A DNA stretch of 50,852 bases. Origin: Thiotrichaceae bacterium (GTDB lineage Bacteria > Pseudomonadota > Gammaproteobacteria > Thiotrichales > Thiotrichaceae). Location: positions 1-50,852 of the forward strand of contig JALSJU010000090.1 in the NCBI GenBank assembly GCA_026989145.1, read 5' to 3'. The position numbers and the translations under genes were made by a program. How positions within the stretch are numbered: the stretch's first letter is position 1; each line of letters begins with the position of its first letter. Below, in pieces: positions 18,072-26,639 of the stretch. The notes under the pieces were generated by a model. The model did no database searches and was not told where the DNA came from. It was given only the letters and a program-made list of their open reading frames with translations.

Positions 18072-18148
18072 CATTCTCAAAAAATGCGCCTAGGACTTGA
18101 TGCCTTGTAAACTCGCAGAACCTAACTAGGTTGTTAGAGGTTCCTTAA
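18072..18148 (+). repeat. Short interspersed repeat, family 3, copy c
   Basis: Nearly identical over about 65 bases to 28740-28806: both read CATTCTCAAAAAAT, then CTAGGACTTGATGCCTTGTA and AACTCGCAGAA, then AACTAGGTT. It shares the TGATGCCTTGTAA core with copy e (44893-44975) and, with one change, copy a. It is the last of three repeats stacked in the 504-base gap between lipA and the arsR-type gene. Confidence 0.65.
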
Positions 18149-18197
18149 AGTTGCTTAACTGAAATTTAGGACCTTAACCATGATGAGAGATAGGTGC

Positions 18198-18542
18198 TTA
18201 TTGGCTACCTAATATCTTTTTGATGGTTTCATTTTTAATGGAATAATATACTCGATTTCCTTCTTTTCTAGACTGAACAATACCTTTATCTTTAAGCAAA
18301 CATAAATGCTGTGATACATTTGATTGAGTTGTACCAACCGTTTTTAGTATGTCTTGTACACTCATTTCGCCAACCCCCACTACACAAAGAATTTTGAGTC
18401 TTAACGGGTGTGATATTGCTTTGAAATAGCGTGAAGCCTCTTCCATATTGCTGCCAGCAAGAATACCTTTAATAAACTCACAGTTAGTATTACTTGAGCT
18501 GTTTGGCTGGGTATTGGCTTTGCTTGATTCTAGAACTGTCAT
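18198..18542 (-). CDS. ArsR/SmtB-family winged-helix regulator
   Basis: 114 residues. The family pattern is clear: YFKAISHPLRLKIL, then MSVQDILKTVGTTQSNVSQHL as recognition helix-turn-helix, then GIVQSRKEGNRVYYSI as wing. Cysteines are at residues about 22, 51 and 80 (NCEF, ILCVV, HLCLL), but the classic CxC metal motif of ArsR or SmtB is not present, so the signal sensed is unknown. The protein most likely represses its own or a neighbouring promoter. It stands alone between repeats and a membrane-protein gene. Confidence 0.88.
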   Translation of the reverse strand: MTVLESSKANTQPNSSSNTNCEFIKGILAGSNMEEASRYFKAISHPLRLKILCVVGVGEMSVQDILKTVGTTQSNVSQHLCLLKDKGIVQSRKEGNRVYYSIKNETIKKILGSQ

Positions 18543-18633
18543 ATTATTAAGAATATTAGTATAAGCTAATATAGTATACCTATCATTGAGTCAACACCAC
18601 CTTATTTTTATTTTTCATCGTTAAATTAATGAT

Positions 18634-19095
18634 TTAAGTCAGGTGCTGAACCAATAATTTTGATTTTAGGAGTCTAAATTTTTGTTTGGGTAAGCTATCT
18701 TTAGTAATTATAACGCAAGCCTTTTTTTGAAAATAATGCGCATTATCAATCTTATAGATTAAAATTATAAAGTAATTACTTGTAAAACTCGAAGCCATCA
18801 AATGTGCCGCTTTCATTTCACTTTCATTGGTAAATAATATCATCCAATTATTTAATGAATCTTGCTTTATGGTGATAATAGAATGATTTAAGGCATTCAA
18901 GCAGTGTAGTTGTAGAAAATAGATTAAAGAAAATACCACAGTAGCTATTAAAACAAGGGTTGGTAATAATGGTAAGCTTATTATAAAAATCAGTAGGCTT
19001 ATTGCAAAAACGTGTGGTGCTATGATCATTAAGTATTTGTGAAATGAAGACTTGATCTCGAGAGAAAGAGGTGTATTAAAATTATTTATTTCCAT
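18634..19095 (-). CDS. YgfX-like inner-membrane protein (CptA family)
   Basis: 153 residues: a short cytoplasmic N-terminus with PLSLEIKSS, two hydrophobic segments in a row (about residues 22-64), then a soluble C-terminal part ending FRLLKSKLLVQHLT. This layout, with a conserved ITKDSLPKQKFRLLK-type end, resembles the YgfX/CptA family. Those proteins are linked to succinate dehydrogenase assembly (next to sdhE) and have been described as toxins acting on FtsZ/MreB. Here sdhE is not next to it. I recognise the family by pattern only. Confidence 0.55.
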   Translation of the reverse strand: MEINNFNTPLSLEIKSSFHKYLMIIAPHVFAISLLIFIISLPLLPTLVLIATVVFSLIYFLQLHCLNALNHSIITIKQDSLNNWMILFTNESEMKAAHLMASSFTSNYFIILIYKIDNAHYFQKKACVIITKDSLPKQKFRLLKSKLLVQHLT

Positions 19096-19190
19096 GGTTT
19101 TATGTGATGATAGGATATTGATTATTTGCCCGAGTTGAAGGGAAGTTGTATCAACTATGTTTACTTTTTCGGGACATGCAAGGTTTACTC

Positions 19191-20054
19191 TTAAAAAATA
19201 ATAGTATTATTCGCAAGCTGTAGATATTCTCTAATAGCCATTTGTTGTTTAAGTTGCTTATCAAATATCATATCAATTTCTGAATTCCATTTATTTTCCC
19301 AGTAACTCAGAAAGTGTTGTGCCGCAAGCTTGCTACCCATGTATTTTAAACGTTGATAAGAATACGATGAATTATTTGCCATGTTTTTCAAAAGTTTGTT
19401 ACTAAGCTCATAGTGGCTTTTTTGTGCATCAAGAATATGAGCAATACCGGTTGCCCCTTGTTGGTGAATCAAGTATTTTTGATAATCTGGAAGATGACTG
19501 TAGCCTTTCTTCACTAGACGCTGTAGATTTATATTTTCAAGTTTTTTACTCATCGTTAATGATGTTTCCAAATTTTCTCGGTCCATTTTACATTGTGTAG
19601 AAGTACAACCTATATCCTTAAGTGCTTGGGCTGAAATTTGATAGTGACCGCAGGGTGAAGATGTTTTTACGCAAGATCTTTCTTTATTTCGTGGACGATA
19701 GAGCATTTCACCTTGTTTTGATTCAATTGAATGAACAATTTCCCAGTATGTGGGCGTAGTTAAAAGAATTTTATCGTCATTACTTGATAGGTTCTTGGAG
19801 TTAATTTCAGGTAAGTCTAAAATAACACGTTTATTTACAACTATTAAGGGTAGCTCACTCTCTAAATTAACGGAGTCTTGCTCACTATTATCTAATAATG
19901 ATAATAGTACTGAAGAGGTTGACTGTTTTGGAGAATTTATCGTGACAGTATTTGGTTTTTGGTCTATTGAAATAACTTTATTGTTATTAGGCAATAAAAA
20001 GGTAATAAGGCCAGCGAACAAGATACTAATGGCAAGTGTCTGAAAGTGTTCCAT
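19191..20054 (-). CDS. Membrane-anchored protein with lysozyme/transglycosylase-like domain
   Basis: 287 residues with an N-terminal signal anchor (FQTLAISILFAGLITFLLP), a Ser/Asn-rich linker, and a domain from about residue 100. That domain contains IVHSIESKQGEMLYRP, SSPCGHYQISAQALKDIGC and YLIHQQGATGIAHIL. The order Glu, then a GxYQI segment, then an Ala-Gly end resembles the SLT lytic-transglycosylase fold, with Glu in SIESKQGE as a candidate catalytic acid. Two to three cysteines could form disulfides, consistent with a periplasmic location. This is a structural guess from motif order; I do not know the family name. Confidence 0.5.
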   Translation of the reverse strand: MEHFQTLAISILFAGLITFLLPNNNKVISIDQKPNTVTINSPKQSTSSVLLSLLDNSEQDSVNLESELPLIVVNKRVILDLPEINSKNLSSNDDKILLTTPTYWEIVHSIESKQGEMLYRPRNKERSCVKTSSPCGHYQISAQALKDIGCTSTQCKMDRENLETSLTMSKKLENINLQRLVKKGYSHLPDYQKYLIHQQGATGIAHILDAQKSHYELSNKLLKNMANNSSYSYQRLKYMGSKLAAQHFLSYWENKWNSEIDMIFDKQLKQQMAIREYLQLANNTIIF

Positions 20055-20061
20055 TTAAAAA

Positions 20062-20092
20062 TCTCATTAATTTTATTATTTAATTGATGAGA
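20062..20092. promoter_or_regulatory. Palindrome upstream of the lysozyme-like gene
   Basis: TCTCATTAATT and AATTGATGAGA form an inverted repeat with one mismatch and an AT-rich spacer, 8 bases upstream of the ATG at 20054. It could be an operator or a leader hairpin. No known regulator motif is recognised. Confidence 0.35.
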
Positions 20093-20130
20093 TAAATGAT
20101 ACGATAAACTGATATTGTGGCTGCTACCAT

Positions 20131-20173
20131 CGAAGCGCATGAATGCTCACTTAGGAGTATTCTTCGTTTTTTT
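20131..20173 (+). terminator. Rho-independent terminator without an obvious gene
   Basis: Stem GAATGCTC / GAGTATTC with an ACTTAG-type loop, flanked by CGAA / TTCG, then seven T residues. It points rightward but the nearest gene on its left reads leftward. Either it ends a small RNA that begins around 20060-20120 or it insulates the next promoter. Confidence 0.6.
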
Positions 20174-20304
20174 ACTACCAGTTATTTTAAACCTGCTTAA
20201 ATAACAAGCATTTTCTTAGAAATCTAAAGAGTTATTTGGGAAATTCACTAAACTATGTGAAAATTAGGTAGCATATTAAAACAAGTTTTAAAGGAGAATT
20301 AAAA

Positions 20305-21144
20305 ATGGATCTCGGTGCTTTTATATTAGGTATTTTATTTGGTTGGTTGGTTGAATGGTTGTACGTGTCTTTTTTCGGTAGTAGCAGTAAAGGGTCAGAA
20401 GAATGTACGGCTTTTGAGCGTGAACTAAAAACAAGAAATGAAGAGATTAAAGCGTTAAAGTCACAAATTGGCGGTAACGTTAAAGGCAGTGCATCATTGT
20501 TGTCAGAACAAGCAGCTGCTACGATATCAAGGTCTAATAAACCTCAGTCGAAAAAAACAAAATCAGGGTCAAAACCTTCTAATGTGGGCGCTGCTACAAC
20601 GACTAAAGGTACGGTAACTAAGAAATCTGCAACGAAAGCAACGACTGCTAAAAATAAAGCACATCAAAAAACTGCAGTAAAAAAGAATAGTCCTAATATA
20701 AAAAAGACAACAACAAAGGATAAGAATAAAAATAAAACAACTGCTAGTAATAATGCAGTAACAACTAAGGCAACTAAAAAATCAGTTTCATCTAAGCTAG
20801 AAGCCGCTAAGCGAACAAAGCAAGTAACAGCAAAAAAGAAGCCTGTTGCTAAGAAAATTTCGCTTAAAAAAGACATTAAGTTAAATAACCCTACGGGTGA
20901 TGATTTAACAAAGCTGTCAGGTATTGGCCCAAGTATGGCTGCGACTATGGCGGAACTTGGTATAACAACTTACAAGAAACTTGCAGGAATGGATGATGAT
21001 ATTCTTAGGGATATGCTTGAGGCTTCTGGTGCGCGTTTAAATAACAATAAAGATGCTATGGATTCTTGGAATGAACAAGCAATGTTAGCAGATAAAGGTG
21101 ACTTTTCAGGTTTAAAAAAGTTACAAGAAAGCCTGAAGAGTTAG
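20305..21144 (+). CDS. Membrane-anchored Lys-rich protein with helix-hairpin-helix domain
   Basis: 279 residues in four parts. There is an N-terminal membrane segment (FILGILFGWLVEWLYVSFFG) and a short coiled coil (ECTAFERELKTRNEEIKAL). Then come about 130 residues of low-complexity Lys/Thr/Ala, and a C-terminal domain DDLTKLSGIGPSMAATMAELG that runs to a Trp-containing helix. That last domain matches the one fused to L21 at 4863-5675 in start, GxGP hairpin and end. Helix-hairpin-helix domains bind nucleic acid without strong sequence preference, so a membrane tether for DNA or RNA is a reasonable guess. A GGAGAA site precedes the ATG. Confidence 0.75.
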   Translation: MDLGAFILGILFGWLVEWLYVSFFGSSSKGSEECTAFERELKTRNEEIKALKSQIGGNVKGSASLLSEQAAATISRSNKPQSKKTKSGSKPSNVGAATTTKGTVTKKSATKATTAKNKAHQKTAVKKNSPNIKKTTTKDKNKNKTTASNNAVTTKATKKSVSSKLEAAKRTKQVTAKKKPVAKKISLKKDIKLNNPTGDDLTKLSGIGPSMAATMAELGITTYKKLAGMDDDILRDMLEASGARLNNNKDAMDSWNEQAMLADKGDFSGLKKLQESLKS

Positions 21145-21343
21145 CACTTTAGGTATTTATTAAGAGTGTTTGCTAATTCTTGTAGAATTTGGTGTTGCCT
21201 CGAAAGGTAAGGCTATAGTGGCACCTTCGTTATTTTTATTAAAGCAAGGAATCATTTATAAAATACACCTTGGGTGTATTGCCCTAGAGGCTTGCAGAAC
21301 TTATTCAGTCTTTCTTTGTGAGTCTACAAGCTGGATGGCTCAT

Positions 21344-21402
21344 TAATACATTAAATTAAAAAGGCGATGCTTAATGCATCGCCTTTTTAATTTAATGTAT
21401 TA
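21344..21402. terminator. Bidirectional terminator before infA 3' end
   Basis: A perfect inverted repeat, 27 bases per arm, around a TTAAT loop at 21371-21375. The core is AAAAAGGCGATGC / GCATCGCCTTTTT. It ends infA from the right and the preceding rightward gene from the left. The extra AT-rich 13 bases per arm are unusual for a simple terminator. Confidence 0.92.
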
Positions 21403-21409
21403 ATGGATT

Positions 21410-21628
21410 TTACTTGCTTCTATAAGTAATACGTCCTTTTGTAAGGTCATAAGGTGTTAATTGAACGGTTACCTGATCCCCTGTTAGAATGCGAATATAA
21501 TTTTTACGCATACGCCCTGATATATGTGCGTTCACAACGTGCCCATTTTCAAGTTCTACTTTAAATGTGGTGTTGGGAAGTGTTTCAATAACTGTCCCTT
21601 CCATTTCTATACTTTCTTCTTTAGCCAT
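21410..21628 (-). CDS. infA: Translation initiation factor IF-1
   Basis: 72 residues, the standard length. The S1/OB-fold text is unmistakable: [20 protein letters not shown], then [15 protein letters not shown] and [20 protein letters not shown]-1 occupies the 30S A site and helps IF-2 and IF-3 select the initiator tRNA. It is transcribed alone, with its own promoter facing the fab cluster. Confidence 0.97.
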   Translation of the reverse strand: MAKEESIEMEGTVIETLPNTTFKVELENGHVVNAHISGRMRKNYIRILTGDQVTVQLTPYDLTKGRITYRSK

Positions 21629-21778
21629 ACTGTTTACTACTTTCCTTTAACTTCGCGCCGTATTATCCATTACTCTTGTAATAGTACAAGTGTTATTAAT
21701 AAAAATGCTGATTTTACTATACAAATTTACTGAATTACTAATATGATATAGACGATATTGATTAAAAAAGGTGGAAAA

Positions 21779-22720
21779 ATGCAGTTGGCAGCGGTATTCC
21801 CTGGTCAAGGTTCTCAGTCACTCGGTATGTTGGCTGAATTGGCAGGTGAAAATAATGAAATCAGAGAAACATTTGAGGAGGCATCTGACTTAATTGGTAA
21901 AGATTATTGGGCGATGGTTAATGCTGAGGATGCAGGTGAGTTAAATCAAACGGTGAATACACAGCCGATTATGTTAGCTGCTGGTATTGCTGTATGGAGA
22001 ACGTGGCTGGCAAAAGGAGGCTGTATGCCTGTTGCTATGGCGGGGCATAGTTTAGGTGAGTACTCTGCGCTTGTGGCAAGTGGGGTGTTAGGTTTTAGGG
22101 ATGCGGTAGTATTAGTCAATCAGCGTGCGATATTTATGCAGCAGGCCGTTCCTGAGGGAATAGGTGGGATGGCTGCAATTTTAGGTTTGGATGATGATGA
22201 TATTGTTAAAATCTGCACAGAACTCAGTGTGGAAAACTCCTTAGTTGAAGCCGTAAACTTTAATTCCCCAGGGCAGGTGGTGATTGCAGGTAATGCGGAG
22301 GCTGTGGATAAGGCAATGACTCTAATGATAGAGGCGGGTGCTAAACGCGCAATTAAGTTACCGGTGAGTGTGCCTTCTCATTGTAGTCTAATGAAGCCTG
22401 CTGCTGAACAGTTAGCTGAAATCCTTAATACTGTTGCAATTCTTTCATCTGCTGTTCCTGTTGTGCAAAATGTAGCGGCTACAATATTTAAAGACGAAAA
22501 AGGTAAACGCGAGGCCTTGTCACAGCAGCTCAATAAACCCGTACTGTGGGTAGATACGATTAATACCCTGGAAACACAATATGGGGTTGATACTATTATA
22601 GAGTTTGGTCCTGGGAAAGTTCTGTTCGGGTTAAATCGACGCATCAATCGTAAATTGGGTAATTTTTATATTAGTGATAATGCATCAATGGAAAAAGCTC
22701 TAGAAATGTGTAATAGCTAA
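21779..22720 (+). CDS. fabD: Malonyl-CoA-ACP transacylase FabD
   Basis: 313 residues from the ATG at 21779, which has AAGGTGG just upstream; the TTG at 21758 would add seven residues. It has AVFPGQGSQSLGM at the start, the nucleophile in AGHSLGEYSALVASG, the Arg in VNQRAIFMQQAV and the His in VSVPSHCSLM. It loads malonate on ACP for chain elongation. plsX and fabH, which often precede fabD, are not here; infA lies on the other side. A MITE begins three bases after the stop. Confidence 0.96.
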   Translation: MQLAAVFPGQGSQSLGMLAELAGENNEIRETFEEASDLIGKDYWAMVNAEDAGELNQTVNTQPIMLAAGIAVWRTWLAKGGCMPVAMAGHSLGEYSALVASGVLGFRDAVVLVNQRAIFMQQAVPEGIGGMAAILGLDDDDIVKICTELSVENSLVEAVNFNSPGQVVIAGNAEAVDKAMTLMIEAGAKRAIKLPVSVPSHCSLMKPAAEQLAEILNTVAILSSAVPVVQNVAATIFKDEKGKREALSQQLNKPVLWVDTINTLETQYGVDTIIEFGPGKVLFGLNRRINRKLGNFYISDNASMEKALEMCNS

Positions 22721-22723
22721 TTT

Positions 22724-22882
22724 GAGATCTTTGCACGAGTCGGTGGCGAAAGAAAAATCGGGTGAAATTTTACTGATTGAGGCGGAAAACGAAGCTATTA
22801 ACGGGTTATTAGCGAGTTTTTCAACGAAAAGCAGTGAAATTCCAACCATTTTCACTCGTCATCCGACTCGTGCAAAGGTCTC
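22724..22882. mobile_element. MITE-like element, family 1, copy A
   Basis: 159 bp with long terminal inverted repeats: GAGATCTTTGCACGAGTCGG at the left, and at the right CCGACTCGTGCAAAGGTCTC. It is flanked by AATTT on both sides (22719-22723 and 22883-22887), a 5-bp target duplication. It contains no ORF. Copies at 24108-24265 (inverted) and 28836-29055 share ends and interior. It separates fabD from fabG by 192 bp. Confidence 0.88.
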
Positions 22883-22912
22883 AATTTATTAAGAAATGTA
22901 AGGGGTTTTATT

Positions 22913-23659
22913 ATGATTAATTTGGATGGGCAAGTTGCCTTAGTAACGGGTGCAAGTAGAGGAATAGGACAAGCAATCGCCGAATCATTAGGCGCAGCCG
23001 GTGCAACTGTGATTGGAACCGCAACATCGGAAAACGGTGCGCAGGCTATTTCAGATTTTTTTAGCAGCAAAGGCATTAATGGCAAAGGTATGGTGCTCAA
23101 TGTTACGGAACAAGACTCAATTGACACTTTGATTTCAAAGGTGGCTAAAGAATACGGCGCTATAACTACGTTGATTAATAACGCAGGTATCACCCGAGAT
23201 AACTTAATGTTGCGCATGAAGGAAGACGAGTGGGATGATATTATTTCAACCAACTTAACCTCTGTATTTAGGCTGAGTAAAGCATGTTTAAAAGGAATGA
23301 TGAAGGCACGTAAAGGTCGAATCATTTCGGTTTCGTCCGTAGTTGGTGCGACTGGCAATGCTGGGCAAGCTAACTATGCAGCAGCTAAAGCAGGTGTGGT
23401 AGGGTTCTCAAAATCACTAGCGCAGGAAATTGGCTCGCGCGGTATTACCGTTAATGTCGTAGCGCCCGGCTTTATTGATACAGATATGACGAAAGAGCTG
23501 TCGGATGATCAACGTAGTAAGTTATTGCAAAATATTCCACTTAAAGCATTAGGCCAGCCTGCAGATATTGCGAGCGCTGTGTTGTTTCTCGCATCGGATA
23601 TGGGTGCTTATGTAACGGGAGAGACATTGCATGTAAATGGTGGTATGTACATGTCATAA
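22913..23659 (+). CDS. fabG: 3-oxoacyl-ACP reductase FabG
   Basis: 248 residues, classical short-chain dehydrogenase. Cofactor motif is VTGASRGIGQAIAESLG, structural NNAGITRDNLMLRM, and the catalytic Ser-Tyr-Lys in SVSSVVGATGNAGQANYAAAKAG. The PGFIDTDMT segment and C-terminal NGGMYMS are FabG-specific. It reduces beta-ketoacyl-ACP with NADPH. It precedes acpP by 127 bp. Confidence 0.96.
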   Translation: MINLDGQVALVTGASRGIGQAIAESLGAAGATVIGTATSENGAQAISDFFSSKGINGKGMVLNVTEQDSIDTLISKVAKEYGAITTLINNAGITRDNLMLRMKEDEWDDIISTNLTSVFRLSKACLKGMMKARKGRIISVSSVVGATGNAGQANYAAAKAGVVGFSKSLAQEIGSRGITVNVVAPGFIDTDMTKELSDDQRSKLLQNIPLKALGQPADIASAVLFLASDMGAYVTGETLHVNGGMYMS

Positions 23660-23688
23660 AGGCTGAGGACAAATAACAGTCTTATTTT

Positions 23689-23757
23689 ATTGTATAGAGG
23701 CTTTATTTTCTCTACAATAGCCTTATCTTTATTTTGACCGTTTATCGGTCTTTTATT
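23689..23757 (+). promoter_or_regulatory. Two hairpins between fabG and acpP
   Basis: The first is an imperfect stem ATTGTATAGAG / CTCTACAAT (23689-23718). The second is GACCG / CGGTC with a TTTAT loop (23736-23750) followed by TTTTATT, a weak terminator or attenuator. acpP is normally expressed far more than its neighbours, so an independent promoter after these is expected; I could not fix its -35/-10 with confidence. Confidence 0.45.
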
Positions 23758-23786
23758 ACGTTTTATTTAAAAAGGAACAAATTATC

Positions 23787-24023
23787 ATGAGTGATATTGA
23801 AGCACGCGTTAAAAGTGTCGTTGTAGAGCAGTTAGGTGTTGAAGAGTCTGAAGTTAGTAGTACTTCTTCATTTATAGATGACCTTGGCGCGGACTCACTT
23901 GATACAGTTGAGTTAGTGATGGCATTAGAAGAAGAGTTTGGAACTGAAATTCCTGATGAAGAAGCAGAAAAAATCACAACGGTTCAACTGGCTGTGGATT
24001 ACATCAATAACAACAAAGGTTAA
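23787..24023 (+). CDS. acpP: Acyl carrier protein
   Basis: 78 residues, acidic, standard length. The phosphopantetheine attachment Ser is in [21 protein letters not shown]. AcpP carries the growing acyl chain for FabD, FabG, FabF and others, and supplies acyl groups for lipid A, lipoate and phospholipid synthesis. AAAAAGGAAC is a good ribosome-binding site. A terminator follows 19 bases after the stop, so part of the transcription ends here. Confidence 0.97.
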   Translation: MSDIEARVKSVVVEQLGVEESEVSSTSSFIDDLGADSLDTVELVMALEEEFGTEIPDEEAEKITTVQLAVDYINNNKG

Positions 24024-24042
24024 ATTCAACCTACGCTGTTTA

Positions 24043-24098
24043 AAACCGCAGGCTGTTATTTTGAGTATACTCAATCATAATAGTACTGCGGTTTTTTT
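24043..24098 (+). terminator. Terminator after acpP
   Basis: Outer stem AAACCGCAG / CTGCGGTTT enclosing a second, AT-rich hairpin (GAGTATACTC centre), followed by seven T residues at 24092-24098. It would lower transcription into fabF relative to acpP. Confidence 0.8.
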
Positions 24099-24107
24099 GT
24101 TTAAAAT

Positions 24108-24265
24108 GAGACCTTGCACGACTCGGATGACGAGTGAATATGACTAAAGTTCCACTGATTTTCGGTTGGGAAGCTTGCTAATAACTTGTTATTGGCTTCA
24201 TTTTCTGCCTCATTCAGTGGGGTTTCAGCAGTATTTGTTTCGCCACCGACTTGTGTAAAGGTCTC
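24108..24265. mobile_element. MITE-like element, family 1, copy B (inverted)
   Basis: 158 bp, opposite in orientation to copy A. Left end GAGACCTTGCACGACTCGG, right end CGACTTGTGTAAAGGTCTC. Flanks AAAAT and AATAT are a 5-bp duplication with one change, so it may be older than copies A and C. It lies in the gap between the acpP terminator and fabF, 64 bp before the fabF start, and may carry or displace the fabF promoter. Confidence 0.85.
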
Positions 24266-24329
24266 AATATGAGCTTTTTTAAAGCATCGCACTCTTTTTT
24301 AAGAATTATATTTATAAGGAAAACTATAA

Positions 24330-25574
24330 GTGTCTAAGCGTCGTGTTGTAGTTACAGGTCTTGGTATCGTTTCTCCCGTGGGGTCAACGATTGATAAAGC
24401 ATGGAAGAATATTACTGAGGGGAATAGTGGTATCGCTAAGGTACCTACTGAGCTTTTTGATACCAGTGAGTTTTCTGTGCAAATTGCTGGCAATGTAAAA
24501 GACTTTGATGCTGAAAAATACATCTCAAAGAAAGATCAACGCAAAATGGATCCTTTTATTCACTATGGTGTTGGTGCCGCGACGGATGCATTAAAAGATT
24601 CTGGTATTATTGTAACTGATGAAAATTCACCACGCTTTGGGGCAATAATTGGTTCGGGTATCGGTGGTATCGGAACTATTGAAAAAAACACCCAACTTTA
24701 TTTAGAAAAAGGCCCACGAAAAATTTCTCCTTTCTTTGTGCCTAGCGCGATTGTCAATATGGTAGCGGGTAATGTTTCAATCATGCTGGGTTTAAAAGGC
24801 CACAATATGTCACCGGTATCTGCTTGTGCAACAGCAACGCACAGTATCGGTGATGCAGCACGCATGATCAGCTATGGTGATGCAGATATTATGTTAGGTG
24901 GAGGCGCTGAAATGTGTTCCACTCCGCTAGGGATTGGTGGTTTTGCAGCAATGCGCGCTCTTTCAACACGCAATGATGATCCTGAGTCAGCCAGTCGCCC
25001 ATGGGATAAAGATCGTGATGGTTTCGTACTGGGTGATGGTGCCGGTATTCTGGTTTTGGAAGAATATGAAGCCGCAAAAGCTCGTGGCGCTGAAATATAT
25101 TGTGAGTTAGTCGGTTTTGGTATGAGCAGTGATGCATATCACATGACATCACCATCTACCGACGGTGAAGGTGCTGCACGTTGTATTAATCATGCCTTAG
25201 CAGATGCAGGGCTAAACCCAGAGGATATTGATTATGTGAATGCGCATGGTACATCAACTCCAGCTGGCGATATTGCTGAAACGGTCGCTATCAAACGCGC
25301 CTTAGGTGATTACGCTTATCAGGTTGCTGTAAGTTCCACAAAATCAATGACGGGTCACTTACTAGGTGCAGCAGGTGGAATTGAAGCTGTCTTTAGTGTG
25401 CTCGCTATTCGCGATCAAATTTTACCGCCAACCATTAATATTGATAATCAAGACCCTGATTGTGATCTTGATTATGTCGCTAACACCGCTAGAGATGCAA
25501 AAATTGACGTTGCTATGAGTAATTCATTTGGGTTTGGTGGCACTAATGGTACTTTGATTTTCAAGAAAATTTAA
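24330..25574 (+). CDS. fabF: 3-oxoacyl-ACP synthase II FabF
   Basis: 414 residues with a GTG start (GTG TCT AAG CGT) after ATAAGGA. Family motifs are [14 protein letters not shown], the nucleophile Cys in [14 protein letters not shown], the His in [11 protein letters not shown] and the second His in [15 protein letters not shown]. FabF condenses acyl-ACP with malonyl-ACP and sets the amount of C18:1. A terminator and a MITE precede it, so it probably has its own promoter. pabC, often next, is missing. Confidence 0.96.
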   Translation: MSKRRVVVTGLGIVSPVGSTIDKAWKNITEGNSGIAKVPTELFDTSEFSVQIAGNVKDFDAEKYISKKDQRKMDPFIHYGVGAATDALKDSGIIVTDENSPRFGAIIGSGIGGIGTIEKNTQLYLEKGPRKISPFFVPSAIVNMVAGNVSIMLGLKGHNMSPVSACATATHSIGDAARMISYGDADIMLGGGAEMCSTPLGIGGFAAMRALSTRNDDPESASRPWDKDRDGFVLGDGAGILVLEEYEAAKARGAEIYCELVGFGMSSDAYHMTSPSTDGEGAARCINHALADAGLNPEDIDYVNAHGTSTPAGDIAETVAIKRALGDYAYQVAVSSTKSMTGHLLGAAGGIEAVFSVLAIRDQILPPTINIDNQDPDCDLDYVANTARDAKIDVAMSNSFGFGGTNGTLIFKKI

Positions 25575-25601
25575 TCATCTTGTTGCGCTGAAATTAATCG
25601 T

Positions 25602-26639
25602 ATGAAATTCTTTTTTAAAGTTTTGCTTCCGATATTAATCTTGGCTTTTGGTGTGGCTGGTTATTATGTTTTTCAACAATTTACAGCATTTAAGAATACG
25701 CCTTTAGAAAAAGATATAGCTAGTTTTGAAATCACTAAAGGTAGTCATATTGCGAAGATTTCAAAGCACTTAGAGCAACAAAAAATCATTAACTCTGCTC
25801 TGTTGTTTAAACTATTGGCAAAAGTGAAACAGCAAGACACAAAGATAAAAGCGGGAGAGTACTCGCTAAAGCAAGGTATGACACCTGAAGCTTTATTGGA
25901 TCTCTTCACTAAGGGAAAAACACTTCAATATCAAACTCGATTACCTGAAGGTTTGAGGTTTGAAGATTGGGTGAAGCTAATAAAGGCCGACAAAAAGTTA
26001 AAGCACACTCTGACTGATGATGATTATAAAAATATCATGTCTAAATTAGAGACAAAGTATTCTGATTACCAGCCAGAAGGCTTATTCTACCCTGATACCT
26101 ACAGTTATCCACGTGGCACGACAGATTTGCAGTTATTACAACGTAGCCATAACGCATTGCTAAAGCTATTAGATGAGCAATGGAAAAACCGTACAGTATT
26201 TAAAGGTATCAACACACCTTATGATGCTTTAATACTAGCCTCGATAGTAGAAAAAGAGACGGGGCATCCTGATGATCGTGGCAAAGTGGCCCGTGTTTTT
26301 ATAAACCGTTTAGCAAAAGATATGTTATTGCAAACAGACCCAACAGTAATCTATGGAATGGGTGAGGATTATAAAGGCAATATACGAAAAAAGGATTTAA
26401 GAAAGGATACGCCTTATAATACTTATACACGAAAAGGTCTTACACCTACGCCCATTTCGATTCCGAGTGCAGCTTCTATAAAATCGGTGTTTAAACCGGC
26501 TGAGGGTGATATTTTATTTTTTGTTGCTAAAGGAAGTGATGGCAAGTCATATTTTTCTAAAACCTATGTGGAACATAAAAAAGCAGTCATCAAATATTTA
26601 TTAAAGGGCAAAGCAAGTCGTTACCAAGGAGATAAATAA
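25602..26639 (+). CDS. mltG: Endolytic murein transglycosylase MltG
   Basis: 345 residues. One N-terminal membrane anchor (VLLPILILAFGVAGYYVFQQF), a LysM-like segment (ITKGSHIAKISKHLEQQKII), then the YceG catalytic domain with LASIVEKETGHPDDRGKVARVF, which holds the catalytic Glu, and LQTDPTVIYGMG, TPYNTYTRKGLTPTPI. MltG cuts nascent glycan strands and sets their length. It starts 27 bp after fabF and its stop abuts tmk. Confidence 0.95.
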   Translation: MKFFFKVLLPILILAFGVAGYYVFQQFTAFKNTPLEKDIASFEITKGSHIAKISKHLEQQKIINSALLFKLLAKVKQQDTKIKAGEYSLKQGMTPEALLDLFTKGKTLQYQTRLPEGLRFEDWVKLIKADKKLKHTLTDDDYKNIMSKLETKYSDYQPEGLFYPDTYSYPRGTTDLQLLQRSHNALLKLLDEQWKNRTVFKGINTPYDALILASIVEKETGHPDDRGKVARVFINRLAKDMLLQTDPTVIYGMGEDYKGNIRKKDLRKDTPYNTYTRKGLTPTPISIPSAASIKSVFKPAEGDILFFVAKGSDGKSYFSKTYVEHKKAVIKYLLKGKASRYQGDK

